Origin: Watersipora subatra
Taxonomy: Eukaryota; Bryozoa; Gymnolaemata; Cheilostomatida; Watersiporidae
Assembly: GCF_963576615.1 (NCBI RefSeq)
Contig: NC_088708.1
Coordinates: 50,765,196 to 50,829,195 of the forward strand
Length of the DNA stretch: 64,000 nucleotides
Direction of reading: 5' to 3'
Both the position numbers and the translations under genes were made by a program. A model generated the notes under the pieces. That model did no database searches. It saw nothing but the letters and a program-made list of their open reading frames with translations, and was not told the origin of the DNA. Positions 42,601 through 57,600 of this stretch are shown here, in pieces (the first letter of the stretch is position 1; every line of letters starts with the position of its first letter).

Positions 42601-45600
42601 TGTAGTTATGTAGGAGAGATAGTGATATTGTTATGTAAGAGAGATAGTGCTATTGTTATGTAGGAGAGATAGTGCTATTGCTATGTAAGAGAGATAGTGC
42701 TATAGTTATGTAGGAGAGATAGTGCTATTGTTATGTAGGAGAGATAGTGCTATTGCTATGTAAGAGAGATAGTGCTATAGTTATGTAGGAGAGATAGTGC
42801 TATTGTTATGTAGGAGAGATAGTGCTATAGTTATGTAGGAGGGATAGTGCTATTGTTTTGTAGGAGCGATAGTGCTGTAGTTCTTTAGAAGAGGTGATTT
42901 TATAGTTTCTTCAGAAAAATCTTGTTACAATCTGTACGGTAAATAATGCTATAGTTTAGATGATGCCATCTAGTTTATGGTCTATACCCACGGGCATATA
43001 CAGTACATGTATATGTACTGTGTATTGTGTATATGACCCATGTATTATGTTTATGGTCTATACCCATATACATATACAGTATATATATAAAAAACACTGC
43101 AAGGCTCAAGTGCTGTGAAAAGTTCTACTGTATGAACTCAAGAGCTCAGTTTCCATATAGAGAACACTTTTCTAGCATTCTTCATATTATGCCCACTGAG
43201 AACTCATCTTCGCATTGGTATTTCACACTAATTATTAGTAGAGGTCTGCTAACCTAATTGGTAAGTCTATCACTACCTCTCTAAGATATGTTATATATGA
43301 TGTGGTAGGCTACCGGAGAATTGGAGATGTGGCAAAGGTCAGCTTTTCCCTAATCAAGACTGTAATTTTTTCATTGTAGCGGTTCCCTGGCAACCATGAC
43401 AGAAATACAAAAGTCAAAAACTTTTTCTACAAGCAGGTATTTGCTAGGGCAGTCAGAATTCACCCCAAAGCATGGACAGGAGCACCTGCCATGAGAATTG
43501 AGCTGTATGGCTGTTCTGGTGGGTTTAATGTTATGCAGATCTGATATGGTTTGTCACTTATATTGTAGTGTCTTGTTTTTGTTCAGAAAACCGCTGTAGG
43601 TATGAACTGTTCACACTTTGTGGATTAAACAGTTTGTAGGTGTTGCACATAGATATGTAGTGTATGCTTTAAATGTATTGCTTGCACCACAAACGCCTCA
43701 TGAATAATAAATATATGCTCATCCAGCAAATGGTTGCACTACATATATTTTACCGCTACATGTGGTATGCTTGGTACATACATTGTAATGTACCACATAT
43801 TTAAGCCTTCGATAGTCTCTATAGGGCATTTTATTCTTCTACAGTACGTCATTTTGTCTGTCTACTGTAAAGTAAACAATAAAGTAATATATGTATATAT
43901 ACTAGCTGTGCCTTCCGACATTGCCCGAGTATTAAAAATCAGCTCATAAACAATGAGAAGTGATGAGAGTTGCCTACCACTTGCTCACTTGTTCATCTAC
44001 CACTATTAGCCTGGCACATTGCCAATCGAAAACTCCAGTAAGCTAGTTAATAAGCGCTAGGCTTCTAATGACGTACGCCATGACGTTGGTTGCGTAAGCA
44101 TCGTCCAGCTATGCTATTCTAATAATAGCTATAGCTGGGGGACACACATGCATATACACATACTTTGAGAAATATACATATAGATATATATATGTATACA
44201 GTATATTAGCTTTATCTTTAATAATATTTTTGTTGCCTGTTTTTGTTTTTCAGAAAGTATGTTCTCGTTTTATATTATATCTTGTTGTAAAATCTATAGT
44301 TTTTTTTACATAATATGTGCTTTTCCTCAGTTTCTCTGTCATTCACTGACCCACTCTTTCATGTGGTTTTAGCCGCTCATCTAACTTGCAGGTTCAACTT
44401 CCAAATATGTCGGCTGCTTTGTCGAAGGCCTCAATTCAGACTCCTTCGAGGGTCCGACCACGTATTTTGCTTACAACGGGCCAGCTATGTGTACAGCTGC
44501 TTGCTTCAAATCTGGCTTCTTTTATGCTGGACTAAGCAGAGAGACCTGCAAGTGTGGTAACCGGGTTAGTGTTTCTCTGATACTACTCTCATATCCATCT
44601 ATGCGGTTACTAGCTCTAAACCTATCCTAATATATTAACTATTATTTTCTGAAAGTCTAGTTTTCTGTATTACTTTTTTGTTTCAGACTTTCCTTGCCAA
44701 AATGTACGCTTGCATGACTTCTTATAATAGAATGTGGAACTTGTAAATGAGCAATACATTGTTGCTATTCATGAGCATTTTCAAAATTTCATGTTTTGAC
44801 TCGTCAGTTATCCGAGTATATTTTTTCATTTGTCTTGGCTATAGTTACATCGATGTTCATTTTATCAATGTAACTATGATAAAAATGTGTCAAAACATAT
44901 CTGCTAGCTAATCAACTTCTTCCAGATGTTTATTATTCTGAGTTTGCTCAACTTATGAATAGTTTGCCGTCGGTTTAGTGTTGATAGAATCAGTCATGTT
45001 TCATATATATTAATAGATCCCCTATGGAGGCCAGAGCAGTAGGTGTGACTATAAATGCAAGGCCAACAAAAACAATGAATGCGGAGGTTACGACACGGGA
45101 CTTGTCTCGCTCTATGAGACTGGGATAGGTATGAGCAGTGACATATTATAATTAATTTATAAAAATAATTTAGCGAAATAGTTTGCAAACAGAAAAAGAA
45201 GAGCAGTTTTATTTAAAATTTTAATATGTTTAGGTGATGATATGCCCACATCTTAACAAATTTTATTTTGAGACTCAATTTCAAAAGCTTCATTTTAAAA
45301 CTGATGCTTGAAAAATAAAGCTAAAAAGTTAGTTAAATTTAAAGATTGATTTATAGCGAGAAGTCACAATACAGTTGCACCTCGATATATGAAGTTAATA
45401 CAGTCATACCTTGACATACAAACTTAATACAGTCATACATCGACATACGAACTTAATTCATTCTGGGATTGAGTTCATATGTCAAATTACTCACATCTCA
45501 AGACACTATTTTCTAGTTAAAATAACTAAGTACAAATTAGTCCATTGCCATATTATGAAAAAACACCTAAAACAGAATATTACGGTGGCAAAACGTGTTT

Positions 45601-48600
45601 TCAACTGTTGTATATCGGTACTTAAGCTAACAAAGTAACAAATACCTATTTAGTTGTTATAGTCTGCAATGAAATGTAACATCACTATGTACACTACTGT
45701 ATGGAGTTTTTTTTTTCAAGACAAACGTAGTGGATGGCAGCGGTCTGAGAGAGACTTAACAACAGCGTGTTCAGTACACTAAATTTTTGTGGCTTTACAT
45801 AATAGAAACTTTAAATTTAACTTGAATGAATTTAGTAATACTAATAATTAATATATAACTAATAAAGGAATATTAATAAGTTTAGCTAACTAAACTCACA
45901 CTTGAAGGTAAGTTCTAATCTTTTAATAAACTTACTTTAATTTTGACGTTCTATTTTTAGTATCGGTTAAGCAGTTTTACCCTCGCATTCACTTTAACTT
46001 TTAGCCAACTTTTTCAAACTGATTCAAAGAGAAAGACCGAGTGATGCCGTTCTTAAAAGTGGCTTTTCACATACTTGGTCGTAGACTATAGTGACCATCG
46101 ATAGCCGGCTCATATGCGCTTATCTCAAAGATTACTCGTATTTCAAGAAAGAAACTTGCCGGAATGTCAGCTCTTATCTCGAGTTTCTCGCGTGTTGGGG
46201 CACTCATATGTAGAGGTTTGACTGTATGACAATAAACATTTCTTGATGTGAAAATTTCATATGGGTGCCACCAAATCAGATTTCATTCAGCCGAGAATGT
46301 ACGTATGTATGTGATATTTGTAACAATTAATCACCAGAGGTATAGCTGGTGATAAATAGTATAACTCATCTTTAAAATAACTTAAGTTAAGGATTCGTTT
46401 CTGTAATTGATAATCACAATGATTCAAACTGAATGCATTAGGATTTGGCAGTTCAAGATATGTAGCATTTGATATTATATGTAAGACAATTGCTAAAACT
46501 GTTATTGCTGCTGTTATTTGCATTATTTGTTTGTCTTCAAATGTTTGCTTTTGAGCAAAAACGCTTTCATTTTTTAGAATAGATCAGATTCATTTTAACT
46601 ATCAGCAGAAAAAAATTTGAATAATTTTGCAAGGCTAAAATAATTTCACAAATAGACTTAATTGTGGTTATGAAGTAACTTCTATGGAAAAAAGAAATCA
46701 TTTTGCTGTAGACGAATTGAATTAGCCTTTTCACTCCGAGGTTATATTTTTTCTACAGAAACGGTGTTTACCATAATTACTGTAGTTGTTACTTGATCAA
46801 AGTAAAGAAATGCGCAATACTATAGAATTCTGATTAACTCATTTGTGAACAATAGTGTGAAACCATTAAAAAGCTTATTTTTCATTTATTGATTTTTTAG
46901 ATTAAAAGCATTATGAAATGTAACAAAAGTATTTTATTTTGTGCTTCTCAACCATGCAGCATATTATAAATAAACATATTTAAATTGAACATAGTTTTTT
47001 CTTTAAATTTGTTGAACCCAAGTTCTGCCTAGTCGAAATGTTCAGAATCTGTCGAGCCTATCGACCGTAGTTTTATTAAGAAATTGATATTATACTTGTA
47101 ACGTTCTTCCACCCTCAGGCCCAGATGATGAGAGATGTGCTGTTGGCTATGAGACATTCAACAACCTGTGTTACAAGGTGAACAAGGATAAGCTGAGTTG
47201 GCAAGACGCCAGAAGAGTTTGTTTGGCAGACGGTGGAGACTTAGCTACTATAAACTCCTATGCAGATCAGTCTTTCATCAGAACCAAACTATCAAAGCGT
47301 AAGTAGTACCTGATCTATAAAAGAATCGACTAACATTAGAGATTGTTATATAAACTGGGCGTTACAGTCAAGACTGTAAAATCGGTATTCAAATGACAAA
47401 AAACTTGAACAGATAAATCTCACGGTGATATTCTTAATAAAAGCGATCATAATGTTTGCAATGAGCTCAAAGAGGTCTTATAGTGTTTTGTGCTTAGCAT
47501 AGATAAGGCCAATATAGGAAGAATAACTCTACATATTATCTAAGAAAGTTTCTTCGCTGTAATGCATAATGCAAACAGCTTAAAAAACCTGTGTTCTCGG
47601 CGAGTTCATGTGCAGCAAATTTCGCAGTTTTTTCGGTATGCTTAAAAATTTAATGGTAAACCAAAGGCTATAAATGTTAACAGTGCTTTACCTGTTATCA
47701 GTTTTGTTCACACATTAACCTTGACCTTTTAGTCAGCTCCGGGGCATGGATCGGATTGAATGACATCAGAGATCAGATGTCATTTGAATGGGCTGATGGT
47801 TCACCAGTGCGAGTCACATTCTGGCAAAATTCAGAGCCGAACAACTGGGCTGGAAAGAAAGAAGACTGTGTTGAGGCGATTTCATGGACAGAGGTGATAA
47901 TGACCTCAGATAAGCAATGCTGAATAATAACAGAGCCATAGCAAGATACCAACTTTCACTTTCTAGCATTCACTTGCCAGTACAATCGGGTCTAGTCGAG
48001 TGCAAAGTTAATCCTTTCCCATATTCTCTAAATGTGTTGAAAATGTCACATGTTGGACTCCTCTGACCAGAGAAAGAATTGAACTTTTAAAAGCAGCCGT
48101 GGTCTAGTGGTCTAAACTTCTGACTTGCAAACACCTGGTCGGGGTTCAATTCCCAGCAAAGGCAACCGGTGGTAACTGGAGGGACATTCAACCTTAAATT
48201 GCTCTCCGCAACTGGGTGTCCTCAGTTGTTGAGGTTCTCTTACTACTACTTGCCATTAGACTCAGACGTCTCCATCTAAAATAACAGAGCCATTTGTTGT
48301 ACAACAATGCTCTTTAAAACACGCACAGCCTCTGCTGGTAGTGTGCTAAGCAGACGTCATACTCAATTTTTGAGGAGTTGCTTACACATACATACCTCTG
48401 ATCAAAAAACAATTGTAACTATTTCAAGTAATTGCCCTTAACAATAAATTGTATGCATTACATCAGATTATATAAAAACTAAACATGAAGACCGAAAGTA
48501 TCTGTAAAAAGTAAGTTGAAAAGTTAATAATCAGTAAAAAGAGCTTTTGATTGTTGCCTTACCTTGTAGACATGCGTGACAAAAGCGTTCCTTTGCTTAA

Positions 48601-51600
48601 TTTATACTAAATATAGTTTAAATTAATTTAATGTATATGTCATATTATTCTGATGTTTTGTTTTTAGTTTATATCAGTTTTTTACTTTTATTTATTAGAA
48701 TGTAATTTCCAAAAATATGTTGAATATTGTATGTTAAGACAAATATGCACTCAACTTTTTTCTTTTTGCTGTATGGCAAAATATTAGTGGGTAAGGCTAA
48801 TTGAAAGGTCAGTTTAGACTGTACAAAAAGATTTTGGTAAATTCAAGTCTCAAAATTTTTTTAATGTTAAAAATGTTTACATCTGTGCTATAAATTTACC
48901 ACAAAAGTACTGCTTGCAATTGTAATTTAAAGTTGTCTTACAGTTTACTCATGAGAAATTTGAAGTATTGGAGCATTTAGAAAGTCTTGCATAAAATTTA
49001 AAAAATTGATTTTAGAAGAACTTGTTTTTGGTATTTGTAGATGCATCACAAATTGTTCCTTCTCTTTGTTGAAATTCTAGCAAGTACTATTCACTAACTC
49101 GGTGTCAGAGGCTGTTAGGATATTCTTCTGCTGAACAAGCGTTCAAAACTGTAGCTACTAACTGCTAACTACTACAACTATCTACTGCTAACTAAAACTG
49201 TCTACTACTAACTACTACTATCTATTAACTACTAAATTACTACTGACTTTTAATAACTACTACTACTATGTACTATTAACTAGTAACTACTTTTAACTGT
49301 CATTAACTAGTAACTACTACTAACTACTATTACTATTAACTACTACAAATACTACTAACTACTACATGTATTAGTAACTATTATTAACTGATATTCTCAA
49401 GTTAGATTTGTATTCATCTTCACTTGCATGTATCGTAACTTCTATAAGGCAGTATATGGTAATTTGATACATGCTTCTAGGTGGCCAGTGGTTACTTGCA
49501 ATCTAATTTAAAAACAGCAAATGCCTGGTGGAATGACAGGCCTTGTGAAGAGTCACGCTACTCCATCTGCCAAAAAAAGAAGGAGATAATTCCTGGGCCA
49601 ACTGCTACTCCCGCACCTGCAGTCGGATGCAAGCCGGTGAATAGTCCTACTTATCTTTACCGTTGATACTGTTTGTTATATTTCCGTCATTTCATAAAAT
49701 ATATTGTATCTATTAGAATAGAGTTTTATAGATTGTGCCAAACATCAACCTTACCAAAACTAATGTGGTAGTATGTTTCCGTTTTAATTAATCTGGAAAA
49801 GTTACAATAATTTCTCTCATTTTCAACAAGATATCTGTAGATACTCTATGCTGTCAGTGAGGCCGCTCAGATGTCTGAGCATACTGTATTGCCAGTAGAG
49901 TTGTAGTAATGTATGGGAGCATCCTATGCAACTAGTAAAATTGTTCAGATGTCTGTGAACATGCTATGTTACTATTAAGGTTGTCTCGATGTCTGTGAAC
50001 ATACCCTGCTAATAGTAAGGCTGTTCAGATGTGTGTATTTCATACCATATCCCATATACATACCTCTATGCTATCCCATACCATATCACCTAAACATACC
50101 CATTTGCATATCTCATACCATATACCATATTTATACCCTATATGCGTATTTTATACCATACCCTATATACTTACCCTATATGCTTGTTCCATAATATACC
50201 TGCATATACATACCTCTATGCATATCTCATACCATACCCTATATACATACCTTTATGCATATCTCATACCATACCCTATATACATACCTCTATGCATATC
50301 AAATACCATACCCCATATGCATACCTCTATGCATATCTCCCACCATACCCCATATGCGTACCTCTATGCATACCTCCATGCATATCTCACACCATACCCC
50401 ATATGCATACTTCTATGCATATATAGATATTCTATCTCAAATATCATACCCCATGTACATACCATGATGCTTAAGCAATTTAAAAGAGGAAATAGATCCT
50501 TATCGCCATCTTGTTTACAAGAAAATAATTGTTTAAAATTATTAAAATTCCTGTATAGAGGTTTTGAAGTGCTGCTCTGTAACCTAAGGAACAGCTATTA
50601 TCTAATAGCTTTTATTGAGCTCAATTCATGAAAAAGCAAGTGTGAAATTTTCTTCAATGGGTTGTTTACAATTAAAATGAATAGTGGTATAATATGATAT
50701 ATACTTATTTAGAATTGGAAAGCCTATCAGGCATCCTGTTATCAACTTATTGAGACGTCATCTACCTGGAGCAAGGCCAACTCCATCTGTAAGTCGGAAG
50801 GAGGAAGTTTAGTGAGGATCACTGATGCGTAAGTTACTAGTTTTCAAGTACAACTGTCTGCATTTTTCAAAACAAACCATGTCTTCAGGGCTGATGGAAA
50901 AAGTGCTTGGCCATCTAAAATATATTCACAATTAGTTTATGCTGCCAAGGTCAATTATTTTATGCTGCCAAGGTCAAATAGTGTTTGCCAAAATGTTTGT
51001 CTGTCTTCTGTTCGAGAATAGCGATAAAGTTTTAGCAATGAAAAATCACCTTCGCACTTGATTTGAACTCTACTAACAAGCACGCATAACCACAAGGCTA
51101 AGCTGTTCTTGTCGCATTCACTGATCTTACCATGTACTGTATATTCTTTTTGCATTTGCACACGCTCAATTATCAATTAATATAGTGTGCCCTCGAGTTA
51201 CAATGCCCCAGTTATAAGATTTTTTCCGTTTCACGAAACGGAACATGATGTTTTTCGACTTTTTTCCCATCATGCGATACTAACAAAAAATTCTCTCCTA
51301 ATTAAAATTTGGCAGTCGGTGTACTGATTACACTAAAATAACAAAAATGCTGATATGTTATTTGCCAGAATCTTTCTTACAATACCCGAAAGAGATACGA
51401 CGCTCACTTGCTTTTAATCTCAGTTCAGCATTATTCGTTTATAAGTTATATTAAAAAGGAAACCGAAAACAGATAAGTGATAAAATGTTAGCCTATGACA
51501 AAGTTGATGTTTAGTAAAACACATACTAAAACTTAAATTTAAACTCAACGTTTATATTGTACGTCTGTCTCAAAGATAAGAACTCTCTATGGTACATACT

Positions 51601-54600
51601 GAACGGTGTACATTATAAATTACATTTTCTTGCAGATCATAACCACTAAATACACTAAATTTACTGTAGATAACTATAGTTATTAACGTTTATATACTAT
51701 TTTATTACTAATGTTTAATATGTACAGTACATACCGTAAAATCTCTATTTGAACGCCATGGCGATCTATTTTTCAACCCTTCTATGGTGGCGGTCAAATA
51801 AAGGTGGTGTTCGAATAGAGGCTGGCGGTGTACTTTTTAAATAGCTCGTCAGAATTTTGAAAAGATAACTTTAGCCCTTTTATGGGTGAAGCAAATGTCA
51901 CCTATAGTTTGCCCTCTCCTTCTGGTAGAGCAACATTAACCCTTTTGGATGCAATAAATCTGCTAACTTACCACCAACTTCTCAAAGATCTCTTAATAAA
52001 TGTGCATTGGGAAGCCGAGAAATATCTCTATATATACCAGTTGATATCTATTGCTTACAATTAACCTGCGATTATATTATAGCCTCTGTCCTGCTTTGTA
52101 ATTTGTTCGGGTTTTCAACTTTAATTTTCTAAATTTGAAGGAGTATTTTTATTTTATATCTATATTTAACAATTCTGCATAAAAGCCTATTGCACCCATT
52201 GATAGGTTTGCTCCAGTTTGCAGCCAAAACTAGCTTTTTATGTGCTACAGAAAAGAAGCTACGAGCATCAATCCATTGTAAGATTGGATTACCGCAATTA
52301 TGCTATTAAATAACATGCTATAAATCTGTAAATTTATAAGTTATGTAATGATAATCTACTAAACCCAAAGAGTACATATTCATGAACAAGTGACATAAAC
52401 GAGTTAGATTTATATTGCATACAGAAACAAAAATTAACGTTTTTGAAGCAAACATATTTGCATTGTTTGCTCAGCCAGTTGTGTTCTGATTGTTGTTTTC
52501 GATAAAACGAACATCTTCTGCTTGTCTATTACCTTCCATAATGTCTTCCGGCCTCAACTCTTTTTCTGCATTGCTGCACTAGTCGATATTTGCATTCAAA
52601 CTATTTTTTGGCAGAGCCAAATTTTTATTTTTTGCACAAATAATAATAAACCTTTAGCCACATGCACTTTAAGCACAACTTTTAGCCTAAAACTAGTCGT
52701 TCATATAACATCATAAATTTAAACCATTTATTTACATGGGTCGAAGTATCATGACTGCCTTAAACAAGGAACTACTATTAGCCTGATACAGCTATTAATC
52801 ATTTCTTTAGCGTTGCTTTCAGAGTTTTCAGGAAAAAAATGAAAAGCTTCATAGTTGGACAACGAAGGAATTAATTGTTATTGATGAAATCAAGTCATTA
52901 ATAGTACAATTTTGCGGTCACTTTTTTACTGATCACTTGCTATTATGGGTTTGTAAAGATCAATGTCAAAGTGGCGGTTAAATTAAAGGGTGATGCTCTA
53001 TTTTTCAACACTTTTTCCATAGTGGCGGTCAAATAGAGGTGGCGGTCAAATAGAGGTGGAGATCAATTAGAGGTTTTATGGTATATTAATTATATAAAAT
53101 TTTAATGATTTTGTCAGGGGGTGTTTGCATTAGATAATTATTATGGGTTTCTATATCGCTCTGTACAACATTTTCACCTTATGATGCCAACACTGAAATG
53201 AATTAAAATCATATAATTGTATATGAAATAATTCTTCACTGTATTCATAGCGAAACAAACTATATTTAGCTATTACTTGCTAACTATTTTACACTTACAT
53301 TTAAACACCTTTACAGTTGTTTTGTTTTTTTTTCTCCCAATTTATTTCAGCTGCACAAAACACTTTTTTCATGGTATGAATTTTAAATTTGTGATGGTAT
53401 ATGTTGTATATGTTAAATAAAAATAAATTTTCTTTGCAAAGACTTTCTTATTACCCGGGCAACACCAGGCATTCAACTAGTAATAGTGTAATAATAACCT
53501 GCTGAGAGTTGATATGAAAAAATACCCATTGGTATAACAAACAGCCCTGTTAGGATTGACTAACATCCTCAGGAAGTTCCTGTTCATCCCAATTTTTGTG
53601 GAACTAGGTCGATGGCAGAAAATAACGTCAACTTAAGTTATGATAAAACCAATTGTAATAATAGTATTATCCAGCTCTGTACGCCAGAAGCAGATAAACC
53701 AAACATAGATGTTGCTAAATGTTTAGCAAATTTTGTTTACTTTCAAAACCAATTTTAAGTTCCAATTAATTTACTGTATTTGGTAGCTAGCAGCCCATCT
53801 GTCTACCACCTGCATCAGAACTTTATAGCAAATTAATCTAAAAGGCTGGATTCATTGTAAAAGCGCGAGGCTTATCATTATCTAATCATGAAATCAGCAG
53901 CAAGGTTTAATGTTTGGCGCCTTATGATGCAGGTTGGAGCAAAGTTTTATTACCAATGAGCTCTACAAAAGAGCAGGCTACATAGATGATGCCGGGGTGA
54001 CCACTTACTGGACAGATCTCAGACAGCACCCTCGAACCCAAGACTTCCTTTGGTCCAACAGATGGGATGTGATTCCATACACCAACTGGGGCAAAGGAGA
54101 GCCAAAATCATCTACTTGTTAGTAGCCTTACTTAACTAGTTCAGTCTAGCAGGTAATAGTGACGGTGATTCTGGCGGTTAGCCAGACCGATACAGAAAAA
54201 TGAGATTATATAAATAATTTAAGAATCTATACAATCAATTTAAAATTGGGTTTTTTTAATTGCATTAATTCTACATAGGCTTCAAGTCTGAAATATATAA
54301 AAACAGTTATCATATAGAAGGTCAATTTGATATAGGTAGGTATAGTATTATATATTGTTACATAAAATCTTAAAGACATTTGATTAATGTATTATGTTAT
54401 GAGTGGATATATTATATTAACATGTACCCAAAATGTACCAAAACTAAAATCATACTATTGTAAAATCTCACGAAATTCTATAGGTATTTTTTAAATATCA
54501 GGATTTACTTGATATTTTTATACCTTTTGGTTCATGATATAAGCTTTACATGTGGAGGAGAAAGTGTAACTTTCTCCTCACCTCTCTTGAGCTGCCAACA

Positions 54601-57600
54601 GTATAAAAACATTTAAAATTCCTTACATAAGGTGCTCACATAATTTATATAGTGTATTTCACTATTATTCAGCTGGATGGCCTAGCTGGTGGTTTCTGCC
54701 GTTGTACACCAACTGTGTGGCTATGAATGGTAAGAACGAGGAAGGTACGGGTTTATGGATCACCATGAGCTGCTTCAATGGATCCTTTCCTTTGTGCGAA
54801 GTACCACGGGACAACTACACTCAGCCTCCTCTACCAACACTATCTTTAGAGGATATACAGTGCCCTGATGGCTGGGTCTCTGTGGGACCAAACTGTTACC
54901 AGGTGTGTATACACCTTGTCTAGAGTTTGGATACCTTAAACTTATTATGTTTGTTGGTCTATCATAATTTATCTTAAAGTAGAACAAACCTTTCTTATTA
55001 AACAACACTTGAGTGGAGTTGTCGTTTAAGCAAGTGATGACAACTACCGTAGTAATATGACTGTTGCAAAAATAATTGACATCTCTGCATCAGTGTGACA
55101 TAAAAGGCTGGCATCAACCAGTAAAGTATAAATTTTTATATTGGGAACATAATTGTTGATTATTTATATTGTTTTCCATTTTCCACAACCTAGCCTCTGT
55201 TCCTTGCAGGTCAATGCCCCTGCTAATACTGTGGATAAGAAGAATTGGGAGGATGCAGAGAGGCATTGTGTGAAGCAAGGAGCGCATTTAGGGTTCATTA
55301 ACAATGCTACAGAAAATGAGGATCTCTGGCGTCGACACCTTTTGTAAGTCATTTGTTGAGCATAATAATTATGCAAACACCGTTAGCTGTCTTCTTGTTG
55401 AGAAACAGTTAAGAGGTTAGAGTTGATAGCTTTTGGTTAAACTTGGTAAGCTATTTGTTGAATTTAGATGCTTTAGAGTTTAGAACAACAGATATTATGA
55501 CAGCAACTTGCAGGTATCCCAGCTTTGTAAGCAGCCTTACAACCAACATACGCAACAGTACATGACAAAACATATAGACCTTTGTACTGGTTTTTAGCTA
55601 TAAGCTATATCACAATTGCTAATCTATGGCATGTTTCTGTTTAGGCAGCCTAACAGCTTTAACAACCGCTATTGGATTGGACTGAATGACCGGGCAATCA
55701 ACAAAGGTAAACACTGTCATGACACCTTTAGTATATTTAGGTTATTTCTTTTTACATCGTTGTTATTACTATTATTATTATGCTGTAGCGGATTTGACGT
55801 GTTATGTAAGTGAATCATTGTTAAAACCTTTGCACCTGCTAATAGAAGTAACTTTTAGTACAATCGCTTTAATTGCTGTACTTGACACTGATGTGTACAC
55901 ACCGGGGCCATTACTTGACACTGATGTGTACACACCGGGCCATTACTTGACACTGATGTGTACACACCGGGCCATTTCATATTCCTACAGAAGCTAAATA
56001 ACTTGATGCCAGTAAGGTTGATGAATTTGCTTGTCGCTCCTCCTTATCGTGAACTTTTTTTGTTGGTTTTTATTATATCAATTAATATTTTGAATAAGCA
56101 TATATAGTTATTCATCACTTGATTTCTTGGAGATATTTTAAAATGGTACTATAAAATCTACCACAGGTAATAGACTTCATGTATTCTAAATCTAACTCTA
56201 GCCCAGTAGTTTTCCCCTTTTATTCAATTCATGTTGCTAAAAAATTAAATTAATATAAAAATTAAAATTTATGTTGGTTATTGTTGGTGATTGCATAATA
56301 GATCTATTGATCTGTTATTATTAATAATATTAGTAATAAATATGCATTGCACAACCCACCCTTAATAATATAAAAACTAAAAATGCAGCACTTACTTTGC
56401 AAACCTTTTTGCACCGAACTGTAAAACTTTTAGGTTTTAAATACTAAATTAAAATAATTTATTTTATGCTGATGTTATTTTCTAACTTTTAGTCATACAG
56501 GCAATTACAGTGTAGAAATTATGTACTGTTATGTATCAGGATACGAGTGGGTTAGCGGAGACGGCTTCTCTTTTGAAAACTGGAAACAGGGAGAGCCAAA
56601 TGATTGGGATGGACTGGAGCCCTGTGTGATGATAGACGGAGCTGACGGGCTCTGGAATGATGAGAAATGCCACCTCCTCATGAACTGGATATGCAGCATT
56701 CCAAAAGGTCAGTCCAACTGTCTCAAACGTTTCTTTAGCATTTTCGTTGGCAGCACAATTACTTTATAACATTTGCTGACTTGTTTGGTTAGTTATTTAT
56801 ATCTGTTGTGTTTTTGTATTTTATATATCATCCTGCTCTGCTTTTTAGCAAATATTTTGTAAAATATGACTTGTCATTGTCTTGGTAATTTTTTTTGAAA
56901 TTTTTGATTATTTTATTTATTTTTAAAAAGGTTTTCATTCGTTGTTAAAATAATTACCATATCATGTGCATGGCACTGAATAAGAATTGAAAAGCATGCT
57001 CTGCTAGATGCTCTATTTATGCCTGTATTTCAAGTCTCTGCATTGTTCTTTCTTCCTGAATTTCAGATGCAGTCAAACAAATAAGGAGTTTTCGAACAAC
57101 TCCAGAACCAACAGCTGGACCGTGTAAGTTTCCTGGAATTGTCATTTCATGTTTCCAATTATATATTTCTTGTTTTTAGCGCTAGATTCTTACAAGATTT
57201 ATTATATCTACAGCGAGCGTCTGCGCCCAAGATGGAGCTGATTGGAAATCATTCCAAAAGAAGTGCTACTATGTTAATAAACAACCTTTGTCATTCAGAC
57301 AGGCGAATGCCTTCTGCCAGACTCACGGAGGCAATCTTGTATCTATTCAGTCTGCACTTGAAAACAGTTTCGTCAGAGCTATAGTAAGTTTTGAATTATA
57401 GTTTACTGCCTGATAAATATCTAAACACGCCTTAGACTTGTTTCCTATTGTAATTATTATGCAGTGATAAGGTAACTCCCAAAAAAATATATAGCGTAAC
57501 AGTAACTGGTGCATGTAATTATATACACACATAAACATATGTGTATATATAATTTAGGGTTGAATTTTGCATAATGAACATTGGGTGTGTGTTTGGTGTC

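Noticed and set aside
50029..50631. 200-codon ORF with HTSMHIS repeats
   Set aside because: It lies in the 37-bp array of intron 30.
51882..52064. 60-codon ORF in intron 31
   Set aside because: It is inside a non-autonomous TIR element and shows no transposase or other recognisable motif.
57180..57213. Alternative acceptor for exon 38 after TTTTTAG
   Set aside because: It would change the frame and lose the CTLD cysteine pattern.
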